From: Lepus europaeus
Lineage: Eukaryota; Chordata; Mammalia; Lagomorpha; Leporidae
Direction of reading: 5' to 3'
Length of the DNA stretch: 64,000 bases
Assembly: GCF_033115175.1 (NCBI RefSeq)
Contig: NC_084834.1
Span: forward strand, 7,475,294-7,539,293
Shown: piece by piece, positions 11,376-22,986 of the stretch
Position numbering within the stretch: the stretch's first letter is position 1
How the letters are laid out: the number at the start of each line of letters is the position of its first letter
Notes under the pieces: generated by a model
Seen by the model: only the letters and a program-made list of their open reading frames with translations
The model's database searches: none
Told to the model about the DNA's origin: nothing
Translations under genes and position numbers: made by a program

Positions 11376-12900
11376 TCTTTTTCAAATATGTATTAATATA
11401 AAGAAAACAGACTTCATGTATTTCATAGTTATAATTCTAAGAAGACAACCATAATTCCTTCCTTCCTCCCTTCCTTCCTTCAATCGCCCTCCTTCCTTAC
11501 ACTCTTACTTTCTATAATTTTTGCAAAAACATAATTTCAGTCCACTCTATAATCACAGGCTTAATGCACTACTAACCATCATATTCAACAAATAAAAAGT
11601 AGAAAATCTCAGTTCCACAGGTGTATAAGGAAGGGCTAAAAAAAAAACAATCAAATAACAAGATGTCTGTTTCATTCCTATATAATTTCTTATAGTCTAT
11701 ATTAGCTATTATACACCAGAGAAAACAATTGATATTTGTCTTTTGGGGACTGGATTATTTCACTAATCAAAATGATTTCCATTTGCATCCATTTTGTTGC
11801 AAAAGAAATGGTTTCATTCTTTTTTATGGCTGAGTAGTATTCCATAGTGTATATATACCACATTTTCTTTATCCAGTCATCAGTTGGTAGACTTCTGGAT
11901 GATTACATATCTTAGCTGTTGTGCATTGAGCTGCAACAGACACAGGGTACAGATAGCTCTTTCATATGCTGATTTCATTTATTTGGGTAAATTCCCAGGA
12001 GTGAGATGGCTGGGTCATATGTAGATCCATTTTCAGACTTCTAAGGAATCTCCATACTGTCTTCCAAAATGGTTTTACTACTTTACGTTCCTACCAACAG
12101 TGTGTGAGAGTACCTTTTCCCTACATCCTCACCAGCATTTGTTATTTTTTGATTTTTTGGATGATAGCCATTCTAACTAGAGTTAGGTGAAACCTCACTG
12201 TGGTTTTTATCTGCATTTTCCCAACAGCTATGATTCTAAGCATTTTTTCATGCCTTTTGGCCATTTGTATTTCATCCTTTGAAAAATGCCTGTTCATTTC
12301 CTTTGCCCATTTCTAACTGGATTGTTGTATTACCGTTGTTGAGTTTCTTGAGCTCTTTATATATCATGGATATTAATCCTTTATCGGTGGCATAGTTTGC
12401 AAATATTTTCCCCCATTCTTCACTTTGCTGAGTGCTTCCTTTGCAATGCAAACTTCTCAGTTTGATGTAATCCCATTGCCTATTTTGGCTTTGATTGTCT
12501 GTGCTTCTGCTGTCTTTTCCAAGAAGACTTTGCCTATGCCAATGCCTTGCAGAGCTTCCCCAAATGATTTTGTATTTTGTCAGGTTCTTTTCTGTATCTA
12601 TTGAAATATTATACGGTTTTTCTCTTCCACTCCATTAATACAGGATATTACACTGGTTGAGTGTCTAACATTAAACTAATCTTGGTATAATCTGAGACAG
12701 ACCCTACTTTCTCATGATACTACCATATTATAAATGTCACTGGATTATATTTGCTGTTATATTGTGAGAGTTTTTGTTTTATGTACATTAGGAATACTAG
12801 TTAAATTTTTTTTTTGTTTTTTTAATAGCTATTAGATTTTAGTAATATAATTAAGGCATGTCTTATAAAATGACTGGGAGCTATTTTCTGAAAGACTTTA
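11376..12900 (-). mobile_element. L1 remnant: 3'UTR and ORF2 C-terminal region
   Basis: Antisense 3' end with a TTCC-rich tract (11457-11500). It is followed by the complement of the ORF2 C-terminus: TTTGGGGACTGG, TTATGGCTGAGTAGTATTCCATAG, CCCAGGAGTGAGATGGCTGGGTCATATG, and TGTCTGTGCTTCTGCTGTCTTTTCCAAG. After about 12570 it jumps to more upstream ORF2 (TTTTGTCAGGTTCTTTTCTG), implying an internal deletion. No open frame is left. Older than the inverted L1 at 2.4-4.7 kb. Confidence 0.8.
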
Positions 12901-12999
12901 TGTAAAATTGGTATTACATTTCTTCCTTAAATATTTGATAGAATGCATTCATCTTGGGAGAGCTCATCAAAATCTTCCCGTGGAAGAGCAGATTACTAA

Positions 13000-13145
13000 A
13001 AATAGCTACCATTTTATGATATCCTACAGTGTGTCAGTTACTAAAACAGGCTTATTATATATGTTAACTCACTTAATCTTCACAACAACTCTATAGGGTA
13101 GATATTAATCCTATGCCAAAATGCAGAAACTGTATCAGTAAGTGG
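13000..13145 (+). repeat. MIR SINE remnant
   Basis: ACAGTGTGTCAGTTACTAA...TTAACTCACTTAATCTTCACAACAACTCTATAGGGTAG...ATGCAGAAACTG follows the MIR consensus (GTGCCAGGCACT...TCATTTAATCCTCACAACAACCCT...AGGAAACTG). Confidence 0.7.
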
Positions 13146-13314
13146 AAAGGCCTAGAGTCAAATATGACTCTAACAGGTAAACTCTTTCTAAGTAACCATC
13201 AAATTGTTTTCACAGTCTCTTAATCAGAGACAAATCCACTTGTGAGGAATTATTCCAAAAACCAAATCCATATCCAATCCATCAGCTCTCCTTAATTCAT
13301 TTGTTTGGTAATGT

Positions 13315-13420
13315 TTATAAATATTAACAGAACACCTCCTATGGGCCAGGTACTATGCCAGGTACTGTTCTAGGTTCAGCAAACAACACAAGTCAAAATC
13401 TTTGCCTCTGTAAACTTAAA
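13315..13420 (+). repeat. MIR/L2-type fragment
   Basis: ATTAACAGAACACCTCCTATGGGCCAGGTACTATGCCAGGTACTGTTCTAGG matches the conserved ACACCTACTATGTGCCAGGCACTGTTCTAGG block. Confidence 0.6.
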
Positions 13421-13439
13421 CTTTAACTATTACGCTAAA

Positions 13440-13830
13440 TAGTAAATGCAAATAACTAGAAGGTGATGCCGAGTAGAAACATAACAAAGCAGAGTTAAGA
13501 AACTGGGGAAGCAGGTCAGCTTTACACAGGATGGTAAGAGCAGACCACACAGCAAGTGTAACACATCTGAGCAAAGACCAAGGAGGGAGTAGGGAAAGGC
13601 ATTCAGCTATCTGGGGAAGAACGAGCCACACAAAGCAAACAGCTGATAGAAGGCCCTAAGGAAGAAGTGGACCTGGGATGAAAAAGCAAAAGCTGGCAGT
13701 CTGGACCTGGGATGAAGTAAATGAAGGAGAGAGAAAACAAGATAATAGCAGGCCTTCTAACAGGCCATGGTAGGCATGTTCATTTTCACTCTAAGTGCAG
13801 TGGGAGTCTGGTCAGTGATGGGGTATAACT
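13440..13830 (+). repeat. Ancient interspersed repeat, L2-like
   Basis: GGAGTAGGGAAAGGCATTC, AGCAAACAGCTGATAGAAGGCCCTAAGG and AACAGGCCATGGTAGGCATGTTCATTTTCACTCTAAGTGCAGTGGGAGTC follow a widespread mammalian repeat with 'GGGAACAGCAAGTGCAAAGGCCCTGAGG' and 'GGCCATGGTAAGGAGTTTGGATTTTATTCTAAGTGC' blocks. I cannot name the exact family. Related stretches occur near 22.6 and 41.5 kb. Confidence 0.5.
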
Positions 13831-14160
13831 TACACTTTAAAAATGCTGTATTAAGAGTAGACTTTGAAAGGAGTAAAGTGAGAAGCTAAGAGATCAGGCT
13901 ATTTCCTTAAACCTTGTTGAAAGACAATGGTGCCTCAAACCAAGGTGTTTGCCATGGAAGTGGTGCAATTATGAATATGTCAAACATAAAGTTAACAGGA
14001 TTTCTTGATGGAAAAGGATAGGACTGTAAAAGAAAAAGGGGAGCCAAGCAAGAGGACCTCAGAGATGAGCAAGTGGAAGCATGAGGCAGTTCACATGAGA
14101 AGGGGAGGCCTCTGGGGTGAGGGGGAGCAGGTATTCAGCTTGAAACATGTGAGGCTTGGA

Positions 14161-14503
14161 AGGCTGACGCCGTGGCTTAACAGGCTAATCCTCCGCCTTG
14201 CGGCACCGGCACACCAGGTTCTAGTCCCAGTTGGGGCGCCGGATTCTATCCCGGTTGCCCCTCTTTCAGGCCAGCTCTCTGCTATGGCCCGGGAAGGCAG
14301 TGGAGGATGGCCCAAGTGCTTGGGCCCTGCACCCCATGAGAGACCAGGAGAAGCACCTGGCTCCTGGCTTCGGATCAGCACAATGCGCCGGCCGCAGCGG
14401 CCATTGGAGGGTGAACCAACAGCAAAAAGGAAGACCTTTCTCTCTGTCTCTCTCTCTCTCACTGTCCACTCTGCCTGTAAAAAAAAAAAAGAAAGAAAGA
14501 AAA
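14161..14503 (+). repeat. C-repeat SINE, young copy
   Basis: Full-length, near consensus, with box B GGTTCTAGTCCCAG. Flanks GAAACATGTGAGGCTTGGA (14142-14160) and GAAACGTGAGGTTTGGA (14504-14520) are a slightly diverged target-site duplication. Open frames here are fortuitous. Confidence 0.95.
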
Positions 14504-14837
14504 GAAACGTGAGGTTTGGAAACACTACATGAGAACCCAAAGGAACATGAAGTCATTGTGGCAGCTCCTAAGTTCCTTGCAGTTTAGAAATATTACTAGA
14601 CATTTTCTCAAAACATATTGCACCATCTATGATACATTTTTATTGCCGTTCTAAGCCAAAAAGTTAAGTTCTTTGGTTATTCTCCAACTTGTTTTGTGGC
14701 TTACTATATTTTCAAATATAGTATTTCAGTGTCAACTCTTCATTTTAAAAAAATTACAGAATTTACTGGTGATTGAGCTTCATGACAAAGTAGAACTTTG
14801 TTAGAGAATTATTTTTGTAACTACTATTATTATAAAG

Positions 14838-15142
14838 CAGAGGTGGGGAACACCCAGCTTATGAGCTACATAAAGCCCACCAAATCATCTCATCCCACTG
14901 CACTCAGAGTGAAAGTCAGCATGCCTACCATGTCCTGTTAGAAAGCTTGCTATTATCTTGTTTTCTCTCTCCTTCATTTGCTTCATCCCGGGTTCAGAGC
15001 CTGCCAAGGCAGCCACAGGCAAGACCTGAAGTTCAATAAGCATATAGCAGGCTAATTCCTAAGCTGATAATTTTGTGAGGCCCACAAATGATGTTACAAA
15101 TATCCAAATGGCCTCTAGCAGAAAAAAGTTTTCCCACCCCTG
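14838..15142. mobile_element. Non-autonomous hAT-type DNA transposon
   Basis: Terminal inverted repeats CAGAGGTGGGGAAC (14838-14851) and GTTTTCCCACCCCTG (15128-15142) enclose about 305 bases. The interior has AAAGCCCACCAAATC and GTGAGGCCCACAAATGATG, as in Charlie-like elements with CAGGGGTGGGGAAC ends. There is no transposase frame. The subfamily is not identified. Confidence 0.75.
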
Positions 15143-16473
15143 CAAATAAAGCAACAATTTCACTTTAAGAGTTTTGGGTAAGAAACAGAAGTTCTCTTGA
15201 ATTGATTTCTATTCCTCACATAATCATCTTAACTCTATCACAAAGCCATAATCAATGCCATAAAAAATTATCAAGTACTTTTGAACTTTAGAAGGGCTTA
15301 TCTTGTAATGTTACAAAGGTAGACACAACTTCTGCCCTTGGCAATCTAGCCATCTATAAATCACAGCATTTAATCACGCAACAAAAGAAGCCATGGTCAA
15401 ATCCCAGTTGCTTATAAGCCAGTAGCTGCACAAAGTTGGGTCAATAATGTTCTTCTGTCCAGAATCCCAGAGGACCACCCTCACTGTTATACCTAGAATG
15501 CTAGAGGTAACCTGCACCCTGAATTTTAAGACTCAATTCAACAAGGTATTTTGTGCTTTTTGTTGACTCCCACTTCGGAGCCCTGGCCAACTCAACCAGT
15601 GTCAACAGGCAGGGAAAAGAACTTGCCAGAAAGCCACCCCACTCCACACTACACCCCCAGCACCGACACAGAGCACACCCTGTGAGACCTAGTGATCATG
15701 AAATAAGAAACTGTTTGCAACTTTATGTAGAAATTTTGTGGTGAAAAGCTATGACTAGAAATACCAAAAGGATAATAAGCTTGGGCAAAAACAGGACAGT
15801 CTCTGCAAAGTTTTGGGGATCCCCAAAGACTGGAAATAAACAGACATTAACCGTAAGTCAAGATACGAGAAATGCACAGTCCAATTCTATTTTAACAAAT
15901 ATCCAATTCCACCACGAGGATGGTACAAATGTCAGATTTAATCAAAATGACTGAAATATCCAACCACACCTAACCAAAGCCCACAATACTGACACGAAAC
16001 AAGATTCAAACCTTTGCTTGCATTAGCACATAATTCATCTACAGCCTATCGGGTTGAAGGGCATCAGGGTTATCCTTGTGGATGGGTTTATGTGACTCTA
16101 GCCAGCTTGAAAGAATGATACACTTTGAAGAGCATGCAAAGGGGAAAATCTAAAGCTACCTGCATTCGCAGTGTCCTTGGGCAAAAACTGAGTTCAAATG
16201 ATTCTGACTTTGAAAAGTTTTAGAAATCTATTATTCTTCAGTGACAAAAGGACTGATTGTTTCACTTAGGGGGTGGATATTTAGCTGGAGACAAAAGGAG
16301 TGGAGAAGTAAATGAAGGGTAATTTTCATACCATGAACTTGAGTTAGAGTTTATCTAACCTTATGAGGAAAGAAGGAAAACATGAAGAGTTCTACATCTT
16401 AGAGAACTGCAAATTTGGTAATGTTTCTTTCAATTGCGTAAATGCCCACTGCCTAAACAATCAAATGGGAATG
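15143..16473. other. No gene or repeat recognised
   Basis: About 1.3 kb of AT-rich sequence. The largest open frame (15553-15744, 63 codons) has no recognisable domain and no convincing start context. Confidence 0.4.
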
Positions 16474-17255
16474 TGTATTAATCAGCTCTTCATTACTGTA
16501 ACTAAAATAAGTGAGAGGAACTTCTTGGGAAGAAAAACACTTCATTTGGGCTTACAGCTGGGAGGTTCCTAGTTGTAGGTCCAGTGGCCCCATTTGTCTG
16601 ATATCTGGCGGAGTCTGGCAGCGGCAGAGCAGGTGTGGAAGAACAATCACACAGTGAGCCAGGAGGCTGAGTCGGACGGGGAGCAAGCGCGGCTTACATA
16701 ACAACCTTCTCATGGCAAGTACCTCAAGAGAAGCCAAGACCCTAGTGGCCTGAAGACCTCCCACCAAGCCCGTCTACCAGAGGCCAAACTCTAACCCACT
16801 AACCATTGGCGTTAATCCATTAACTATTTTTTTAAAGATTTATTTATTTATTTATTTATTTGAAAGGCAGAGTTACAGAGAGACAGAGGCAGGGAGAGAG
16901 AGAGAGAGAGAGCAAGGTTGTCCATCCACTGGTTCACTCCCCAGTTGGCTGCAATGGCTAGAGTTGAGCCAATCCAAAGCCAGAAGCCAGGAGCTTCTTC
17001 CAGGTCTCCCACATGGGAAGAGGGACCAAAGGACTTGGGCCATCTTTTACTGCTTTCTCAGGCCATAGCAGAGAGCTGGGTCAGAAGTGGATCAGCCGGG
17101 ACTGTAACCTGTGCCTATATAGAATGCCAGCACCGCAGGTGGTGGCTTTACTCACTATTCCATAGTGCCAGCCCCTCCACCAACTATTAGCAAAAGATTT
17201 AGAGGTTAAAAACCTGCATGAGTTTGGGGAGCCAAATCCTGTTCAGTCCATAGCA
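16474..17255 (-). mobile_element. MaLR-type LTR (ERVL-MaLR), split by a SINE
   Basis: On the + strand it begins TGTATTAATCAGCTCTTCATTACTGTAACTAAAATAAG, the complement of a THE1/MST/MLT1-type LTR end. It closes with CATGAGTTTGGGGAGCCAAATCCTGTTCAGTCCATAGCA, the complement of the LTR start (TGCTATGGAC). The TG...CA ends are intact. It is a solo LTR with no internal region visible. A C-repeat occupies 16829-17175. Confidence 0.65.
16829..17175 (-). repeat. C-repeat SINE inside MaLR LTR
   Basis: Tail complement TTAAAGATTTATTTATTTATTTATTTATTTGAAAGGCAGAG, full body, and head complement CATAGTGCCAGCCCC. AACTATT occurs on both sides (16822-16828 and 17182-17188). Confidence 0.9.
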
Positions 17256-17354
17256 GAATATCAAAAAATGAAAACCCGCAACTTTATTGTCTGTGATTTA
17301 ATTTTTTCCTATGTTTTTTATTTTCCAAAATTCTCCAACAAATCCTATATCTTT

Positions 17355-17946
17355 TTTGTTAAACTTTTATTTAATGAATATAAATTTCCAAAGTACAGCT
17401 TATGGATTACAATGGCTTCCCCCCCCCCATAACTTCCCTCCCACCCGCAACCCTCCCCTTTCCCGCTCCCTCTCCCCTTACATTCACATCAAGATTCATT
17501 TTCAATTCTCTTATATACAGAAGATCAGTTTAGTATATATTAAGTAAAGATTTCAACAGTTTGCCTTCACATAGTAACATAAAGTGAAAAATATTGTTGG
17601 AGTACTAGTTATAGCATTAAATCACAATGTACAGCACATTAAGGACAGAGATCCTACATGATATTTTTTAAAAATTGATTAATTTTCTATGCAATTTCCA
17701 ATTTAAAACTAAGTTTTTTTTCATTTTCAATTATCTTTATATACGAAAGATTGATTCAGTATATACTAAGTAAAGATTTCATCAGTTTGCACCCACACAG
17801 AAACACAAAGTGTAAAAATACTGTTTCAGTACTAATTATAGCATTACTTCACATTGGACAACCCATTCAGGACAGATCCCACATGAGACGAAAGTACACA
17901 GTGACTCCTGTTGTTGATTTAACAATTTGACACTCTTGTTTATGGC
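17355..17946 (-). mobile_element. 5'-truncated L1 3' end with duplicated 3'UTR segment
   Basis: The L1 3' terminus is at the left (TTAAACTTTTATTTAATGAATATAAATTTCCAAAGTACAGC), then the C-rich complement of the G-rich tract. A perfect 17-base target-site duplication, ACAAATCCTATATCTTT, flanks it (17338-17354 and 17947-17963). Inside, the 3'UTR stretch at about 17490-17665 is repeated in diverged form at about 17720-17890, which a normal L1 3' end does not show. Confidence 0.9.
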
Positions 17947-18103
17947 ACAAATCCTATATCTTTATAATTACAGGAAATCAATAAATATTAGTTTAAACTA
18001 CCTTTTAGAAATCCCAGAAGTGATGTTAAATAAGTGTAAAACCAGTAAGGGACCAGAACAGTCTCTTTTAAAGTAATTATGTGGCTAAAACATGAGACTT
18101 TTT

Positions 18104-19005
18104 TTGAGAATTTTTTTTAACTTTTATTTAATGGATATAAATTTCCAAAGTACAGCTTATGGATTACAATGGCTTCCCCCCCCATAACTTCCCTCCCACC
18201 CACAACCCTCCCCTCTCCCGCTCCCTCTCTCTTTCCATTCACATCAAGATTCATTTTCAATTCTCTACAGAAGATCAATTTAGTATATATTAAGTAAAGA
18301 TTTCAACAGTTTGCACCCACACAGAAACACAAAGTGAAAAATACTGTTTGAGTACTAGTTACAGCATTAATTTACATAGTACAACACATTAAGGACAGAG
18401 ATCCTACATGGGGAGTAAGTGCATTCCTGTTGTTCACTTAACAATTGACACTCTTGTTTATGGCATCAGTAATCTCCCTAGGCTCTTGTCATGAGTTGCC
18501 CAGGCTATGGAAGCCTTTTGAGTTTGCTGACTCTGATCATATTTGGACAAGGTCATAGTCAAAGTGGAAGTTCTGTCCTCTCTTCAGAGAAAGGTACCTC
18601 CTTCTTTGATGACCTGTTCTTTCCACTGGGATCTCACTCGCAGAGATCTTTCATTTAGGTTTTTTTTTTTTTTGCCAGAGTGTCTTGGCTTTCCATGCCT
18701 GAAATACTCTCATGGGCTTTTCAGCCAGACCCGAATGCCTTAAGGGCTGATTCTGAGGCCAGAGTGCTGTTTAGGACATCTGCCATTCTATGAGTCTGTT
18801 GTGTATCCCGCTTCCCATGTTGGATCATTCTCTCCCTTTTTTATTCTATGGGTTAGTATTTTCAGACACTAGTCTTGTTTATGTGATCCCTTTTACTCTT
18901 AGTCCTTTCATTATGATCAATTGTGAACAGAAATTGATCACTTGGACTAGTGAGATGGCATTGGTACATGCCACCTTGATGGGATTGAATTGGAATCCCC
19001 TGGTA
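18104..19005 (-). mobile_element. 5'-truncated L1 3' end
   Basis: About 900 bases of L1 3'UTR only, same subfamily as the 2.4-4.7 kb element. A 17-base target-site duplication, AAAACATGAGACTTTTT, flanks it (18087-18103 and 19006-19022). It carries the ATCACTTGGACTAGTGAGATGGC and GTGAGATCCCAGTGG complements in order. No ORF2 sequence. Confidence 0.95.
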
Positions 19006-19061
19006 AAAACATGAGACTTTTTAAAGGTGAACCAAATAAATACTCGGATTAAAAATAAAGC

Positions 19062-19364
19062 AATTTTTTTTTTTATTTGAGAAGCAGAGATGGAGAGCGA
19101 GCTCCCATCTTCTGGTTGATTCCACATGTTCACAATAGCAGGAGCTGGGCTAGACTGAAGTCAGGGGCAAAGAACACAATCCAGGTCTCCAACTTGGATG
19201 TCAAGGACCCAGTCACCTGAACCATCAGTGACTGCTCCCCAGAGCCTGTATTAGCAGGAAGCTGGCATTCAGAACAAGAACCAGGACTGAACCCCGAGCA
19301 CCGCCGCAGGGCACGTGGGCACTCCAACCTGCGTCATAACTACTGGATCAAACGTCCACCCCAG
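19062..19364 (-). repeat. C-repeat SINE, older copy
   Basis: Tail complement T13 ATTTGAGAAGCAGAG, the CTTGGATGTCAAGGACCCAGTCACCTGAACC and TGTATTAGCAGGAAGCTGG blocks, ending ACGTCCACCCC. Confidence 0.85.
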
Positions 19365-19439
19365 GGTTATCTTCTTTAAAAGAATAAATTTGCAAAGGAG
19401 AATTAAGAACTACCAGAATTAAGAACTTCTGGTAGGTAC

Positions 19440-19545
19440 AAAACATGGATGCATCTCAAGGACTACACTGAACACCCACCAGATGTCAGGCACAGTTCAA
19501 GGTACTTATTTCATATGATCCTTCCCAAAGTCCCCAAAAGTTTCT
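19440..19545 (+). repeat. MIR fragment
   Basis: GAACACCCACCAGATGTCAGGCACAGTTCAAGGTACTTATTTCATATGATCCTTCCCAAAG follows the MIR core (CTACTATGTGCCAGGCACT...TCATTTAATCCTCAC). Confidence 0.55.
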
Positions 19546-19766
19546 CCTAAACACTTAAACGAATTAAATTCCATTTACTTAGCTATTAGTATGGAACAGA
19601 CAACTTTGTTTCAGGAAATGTTTTCACAATGTGTTTAAAAGAAGGCAGAGAAAATCTGCTCATTAACCTTGAATAGGGAAGTACCAAGTTATATGCATGT
19701 TAAAAACATACGATTTTTATTTGACAATGATACCTCCATAAAGCTAGGAAGAAAAAAAAGAAAACT

Positions 19767-20024
19767 GGGGGGCCGGCGCGGTGGCGTAGCGGGTTAAGGC
19801 CCTGGCCTGGAGCACCGGCATCCCATATGGACACTGGTTCAAGACCCAGCTCTCCACTTCCGAACCAGCTCTCTGCTATGCCTGGGAAAGCAGTAGAAGA
19901 TGGCCCAAGTCCTTGTGCCCCTGCACCCTTGTGGGAGACCCAGAAGAAGCTCCCAGCTTCTGGGTTTGGATCGGCGCAGCTCCAGCCGTTGGGGCCAATT
20001 GGGGAGTGAACCATCGGATGGAAG

Positions 20025-20066
<42 letters not shown>

Positions 20067-20118
20067 CCTCTCTTTCTGTGTAACTCTGATGTTCAAATAA
20101 ATAAATCTTAAAAAAAAA
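19767..20118 (+). repeat. C-repeat SINE, younger copy inserted in the flank of another
   Basis: Full-length from GGCCGGCGCGGTGGCGTAGCGGGTTAAGG to (AAAT)n and an A tail. The CT tract spans 20029-20061. AAAGAAAACT precedes and follows it and recurs a third time after the next SINE (20433-20444). Confidence 0.95.
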
Positions 20119-20132
20119 AAAGAAAACTTTGG

Positions 20133-20432
20133 TGGGCTGGCTGTTTGGGGTAGAAGCTGGGTGCCAGCTGGGACACCACGTCCCCTGTCAGTGCCTGAAC
20201 TGGACACAAGCCTACAGCTCCCAACTCCAGCTTCCTGCAATGCATACCCGGGGAGGCAGCAGCGCTAGCTCAGGTGCCTGGCTTCTTGCTGCCTATGTGG
20301 GAGACTTGGATTCAGTTTTTGGCTCCCAGTTGCATTCTCAGCCAAGCTCTGGCTGTCATGGGCATTTGGGGAGTAGGCTGACCGGTGAAGGTAGTATCTC
20401 TCTGTGTTTCTCAAAGAAATAAAAATAAATTA
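20133..20432 (+). repeat. C-repeat SINE, older subfamily
   Basis: Carries the older C-repeat blocks CTCCCAACTCCAGCTTCCTGC, GGGAGGCAGCAGCGCTAGCTCAGGTGCCTGG and GGGCATTTGGGGAGTAGGC, ending CAAAGAAATAAAAATAAATTAAAAAG. It has no CT expansion. Confidence 0.8.
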
Positions 20433-20601
20433 AAAAGAAAACTTGTAGGTGACATAGAGCCAAAAGAATTTTTAATATGTAGGACGATAACTGTGCATAA
20501 ACATTAAGAATAAAGTCACCAGTTGTAAAAACACGAAATACAATAGCTATGATTTAGCAAAGTGGCAATAATACAAGTGAAAAAGATTGCAGACAATAGA
20601 T

Positions 20602-20656
20602 CACACACACACACACTCTATCTATCTATCTATCTATCTATATATATATATATATT
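20602..20656. repeat. Compound microsatellite
   Basis: (CA)n, then (TCTA)n, then (TA)n in immediate succession, about 55 bases. Confidence 0.95.
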
Positions 20657-22904
20657 TAATTTGACTTGACTGGCAGCTAGACCATTGGCAGAATAAGAAT
20701 GACTGGAATGCAATGGATGTTGCTACTGTCCTCCTGGAACCCAGTCAACTTGATCTGAAACGCTGTCTGCAGCCGGTTTCTCCACTTTAGAAGGATCTGG
20801 AAGCACAGGGAGAAAGGCCACAGAACTACATCACAGGAGGAATGTTTGTTTAGATGAACAGGAGGCTCAGGTGACATGATAGGGTTGCTGTCTTCAATTA
20901 CTGAAGGATCCTCATCATAGAACTCGCTAGCTGTGCACTGGGGACAATGGCGGTGAGGAGCAGGATTTGAGTTTATCCAAAGAAAAATTTTCTAAGGGGC
21001 AGATCTAAATTGGTTTTTTCAAATGAGTGTGAGTTCCCAGTCTCTACAGGAGTTCAAGCCTAGGCTGGGCATTTATTTGGCCAACATAGTTTAGGGAGAA
21101 TTCACTAACTGCATGGTATTTGCACCAAAGGTGATTTTTGGTTTTCTTTCTAATCCTAAAGTTTAGAAGAAAATTCCTAGGAAGGAGATGGTTTTTTAAT
21201 CAGATATAGAAGAGAAAAAGGCGTGACAAATGGAGCTGCCCAAGAAACAGAAAACAACAACGTGATGAGGGGTCCAAAATAAAAAGAGAGAAAAATCAGT
21301 CAAGAAAACATGTCACTGGTTAAAATGTGAACTGCAGGAAACAAAGGTTTATTCTTTAGCAAATGCAACGCACCAAGCACTTGGTAACAAGGAAAAACTA
21401 AGAAAACCTTTCTTTTTTCTGCCTGAATGAGCCTGGAAGATGAACAGATAACTCAGGGGCAGAGGCTGTTATCATTTGCAGATTATAATTCAAAGCCTCG
21501 TTTTGTATCTGATGTTCACACCGTGACGGAAACTTACATGCAACCAGCTATGCTCCTACTGCAGACACAGCAGAAGGAAGGGCCACTGGTTTCAGAGTAT
21601 TTAAACGAGGTAACCATTCCCTTCATGCAGCAGGTAGGTCTTGTTCTTGAAGGAGAGCGAGATCTTTGGTCTCAGAAAAAAGGGCAGATAAACGCAGCAG
21701 GCAAGAGATACAGCACACACAGTGGGTTAGTGGCTGGAGCCTGAGCATTCATGTAAAACCATCAGAGTTATCTGTAAATAGACTTTCCCCCAAGGCCTCT
21801 GGAAACAGGAGCAAGAGGGAGGGAGACGGCTTAGCTCACTGAATTTGTCTTCAGCTCATGGTTTTCACTGTTGCAGACTGTAAGAATTCAAAACGCCACA
21901 GGTGCCAGGAAAGTTTATTTCCTTACTGTGAATGAGCCCTTTATTCTGACTGTGGCAGGTCTGTCTTTGGATGAAGGCAATCATTTTTACCAAGTCCTTC
22001 TGGCCCTGGGTGCACACAGCATTTGCATTAGGAAATTTTACAACAAGAGTATGTTCCACACAGTCCCCAAGCCATCCTAAAAGCTCTAGGAGGGCACAGC
22101 GGAACCAATGAATGGTAATAAGAGAGCAGCAAGCACAACAGACAACCACGAGGGAGGAAAACAAAGCCCCAGAGGAGAAGTGATATCTCCCACACGTAGG
22201 GCCAAATGGGAGGGAAAACCACCAACCCCAACCAGGCTGCCCATTTTATGGAAACCCTATGACGGTTTTCAAAGCAGCCTGCTCATCCTCTGGGTGGGAT
22301 TTTGTCGAGTAACAGGGTATGTGATGACACCAAAATTTCTGATATTGCTTTCAATCCAGATTTTTTTTTTTTTTACCATAGCCATAAAATGCAGACTTTT
22401 GTATCAACTTGCTTGTTGCTGTGTCTATCCACCCATTTTTCATGTATACCCATTCAATGGGTACTGATAGAAAAAATTACTACAACCAGCCATTTTTCTA
22501 AGCCCGGCAGATAGAGGTAAGCCACAAAAATTTCATGGACAAAGACAGACACACAAACAAACAAAATGCAACAGATAATAAATGTAAGGAAAGCAAACCC
22601 GCACTCAGGGCCTGGTTTAGATCAGAGATCAAGAAGAGGTGCTGTGGGGAAATGGGATTTGATCTGAAGAGGTAGGGGCAGGGAACGCACATTTGTGGAA
22701 ATGTGAGGAGGGTCCCAGGCGGGAGGGGAGTTGTGTAACAGCCTGGACAGGGACAAGCTAGCATGTCCAAGAAAGGGCCTTTTGCAGGAACAGTGAGAGC
22801 AGAATGAGCGTTGTGGGTGTGAGAAAAACTACAAACTGTTTTAAATGGGTGGTTTACGATTCCACATACCAGGATATTTCAACAGGCTCGTGACACATGG
22901 ACTT
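20657..22904. other. Mostly unannotated, with a weak gene-like candidate
   Basis: 2.2 kb with few recognisable repeats. Two + strand open stretches (21427-21633 and 21877-22080) are joined by a possible 243-base intron. I do not recognise the protein. A stretch at 22600-22800 resembles the ancient repeat at 13.4-13.8 kb. Confidence 0.3.
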
Positions 22905-22986
22905 AAAAGCTAAGTATTTGAGGGAGCTAAGAAAGGTGCTGTCTAAGTTACAATTAAGTTTTCTGATTGAGAGGCAAATAGAACCT

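Noticed and set aside
14005-14556. Overlapping frames up to 175 codons on both strands
   Set aside because: They coincide with a C-repeat. The same peptide pattern (SGGWPKCLGPAP) recurs in every young copy in the window.
17338-19022. Two adjacent L1 3' ends considered as one element or a tandem duplication
   Set aside because: Each has its own perfect 17-base target-site duplication of different sequence, so they are independent insertions.
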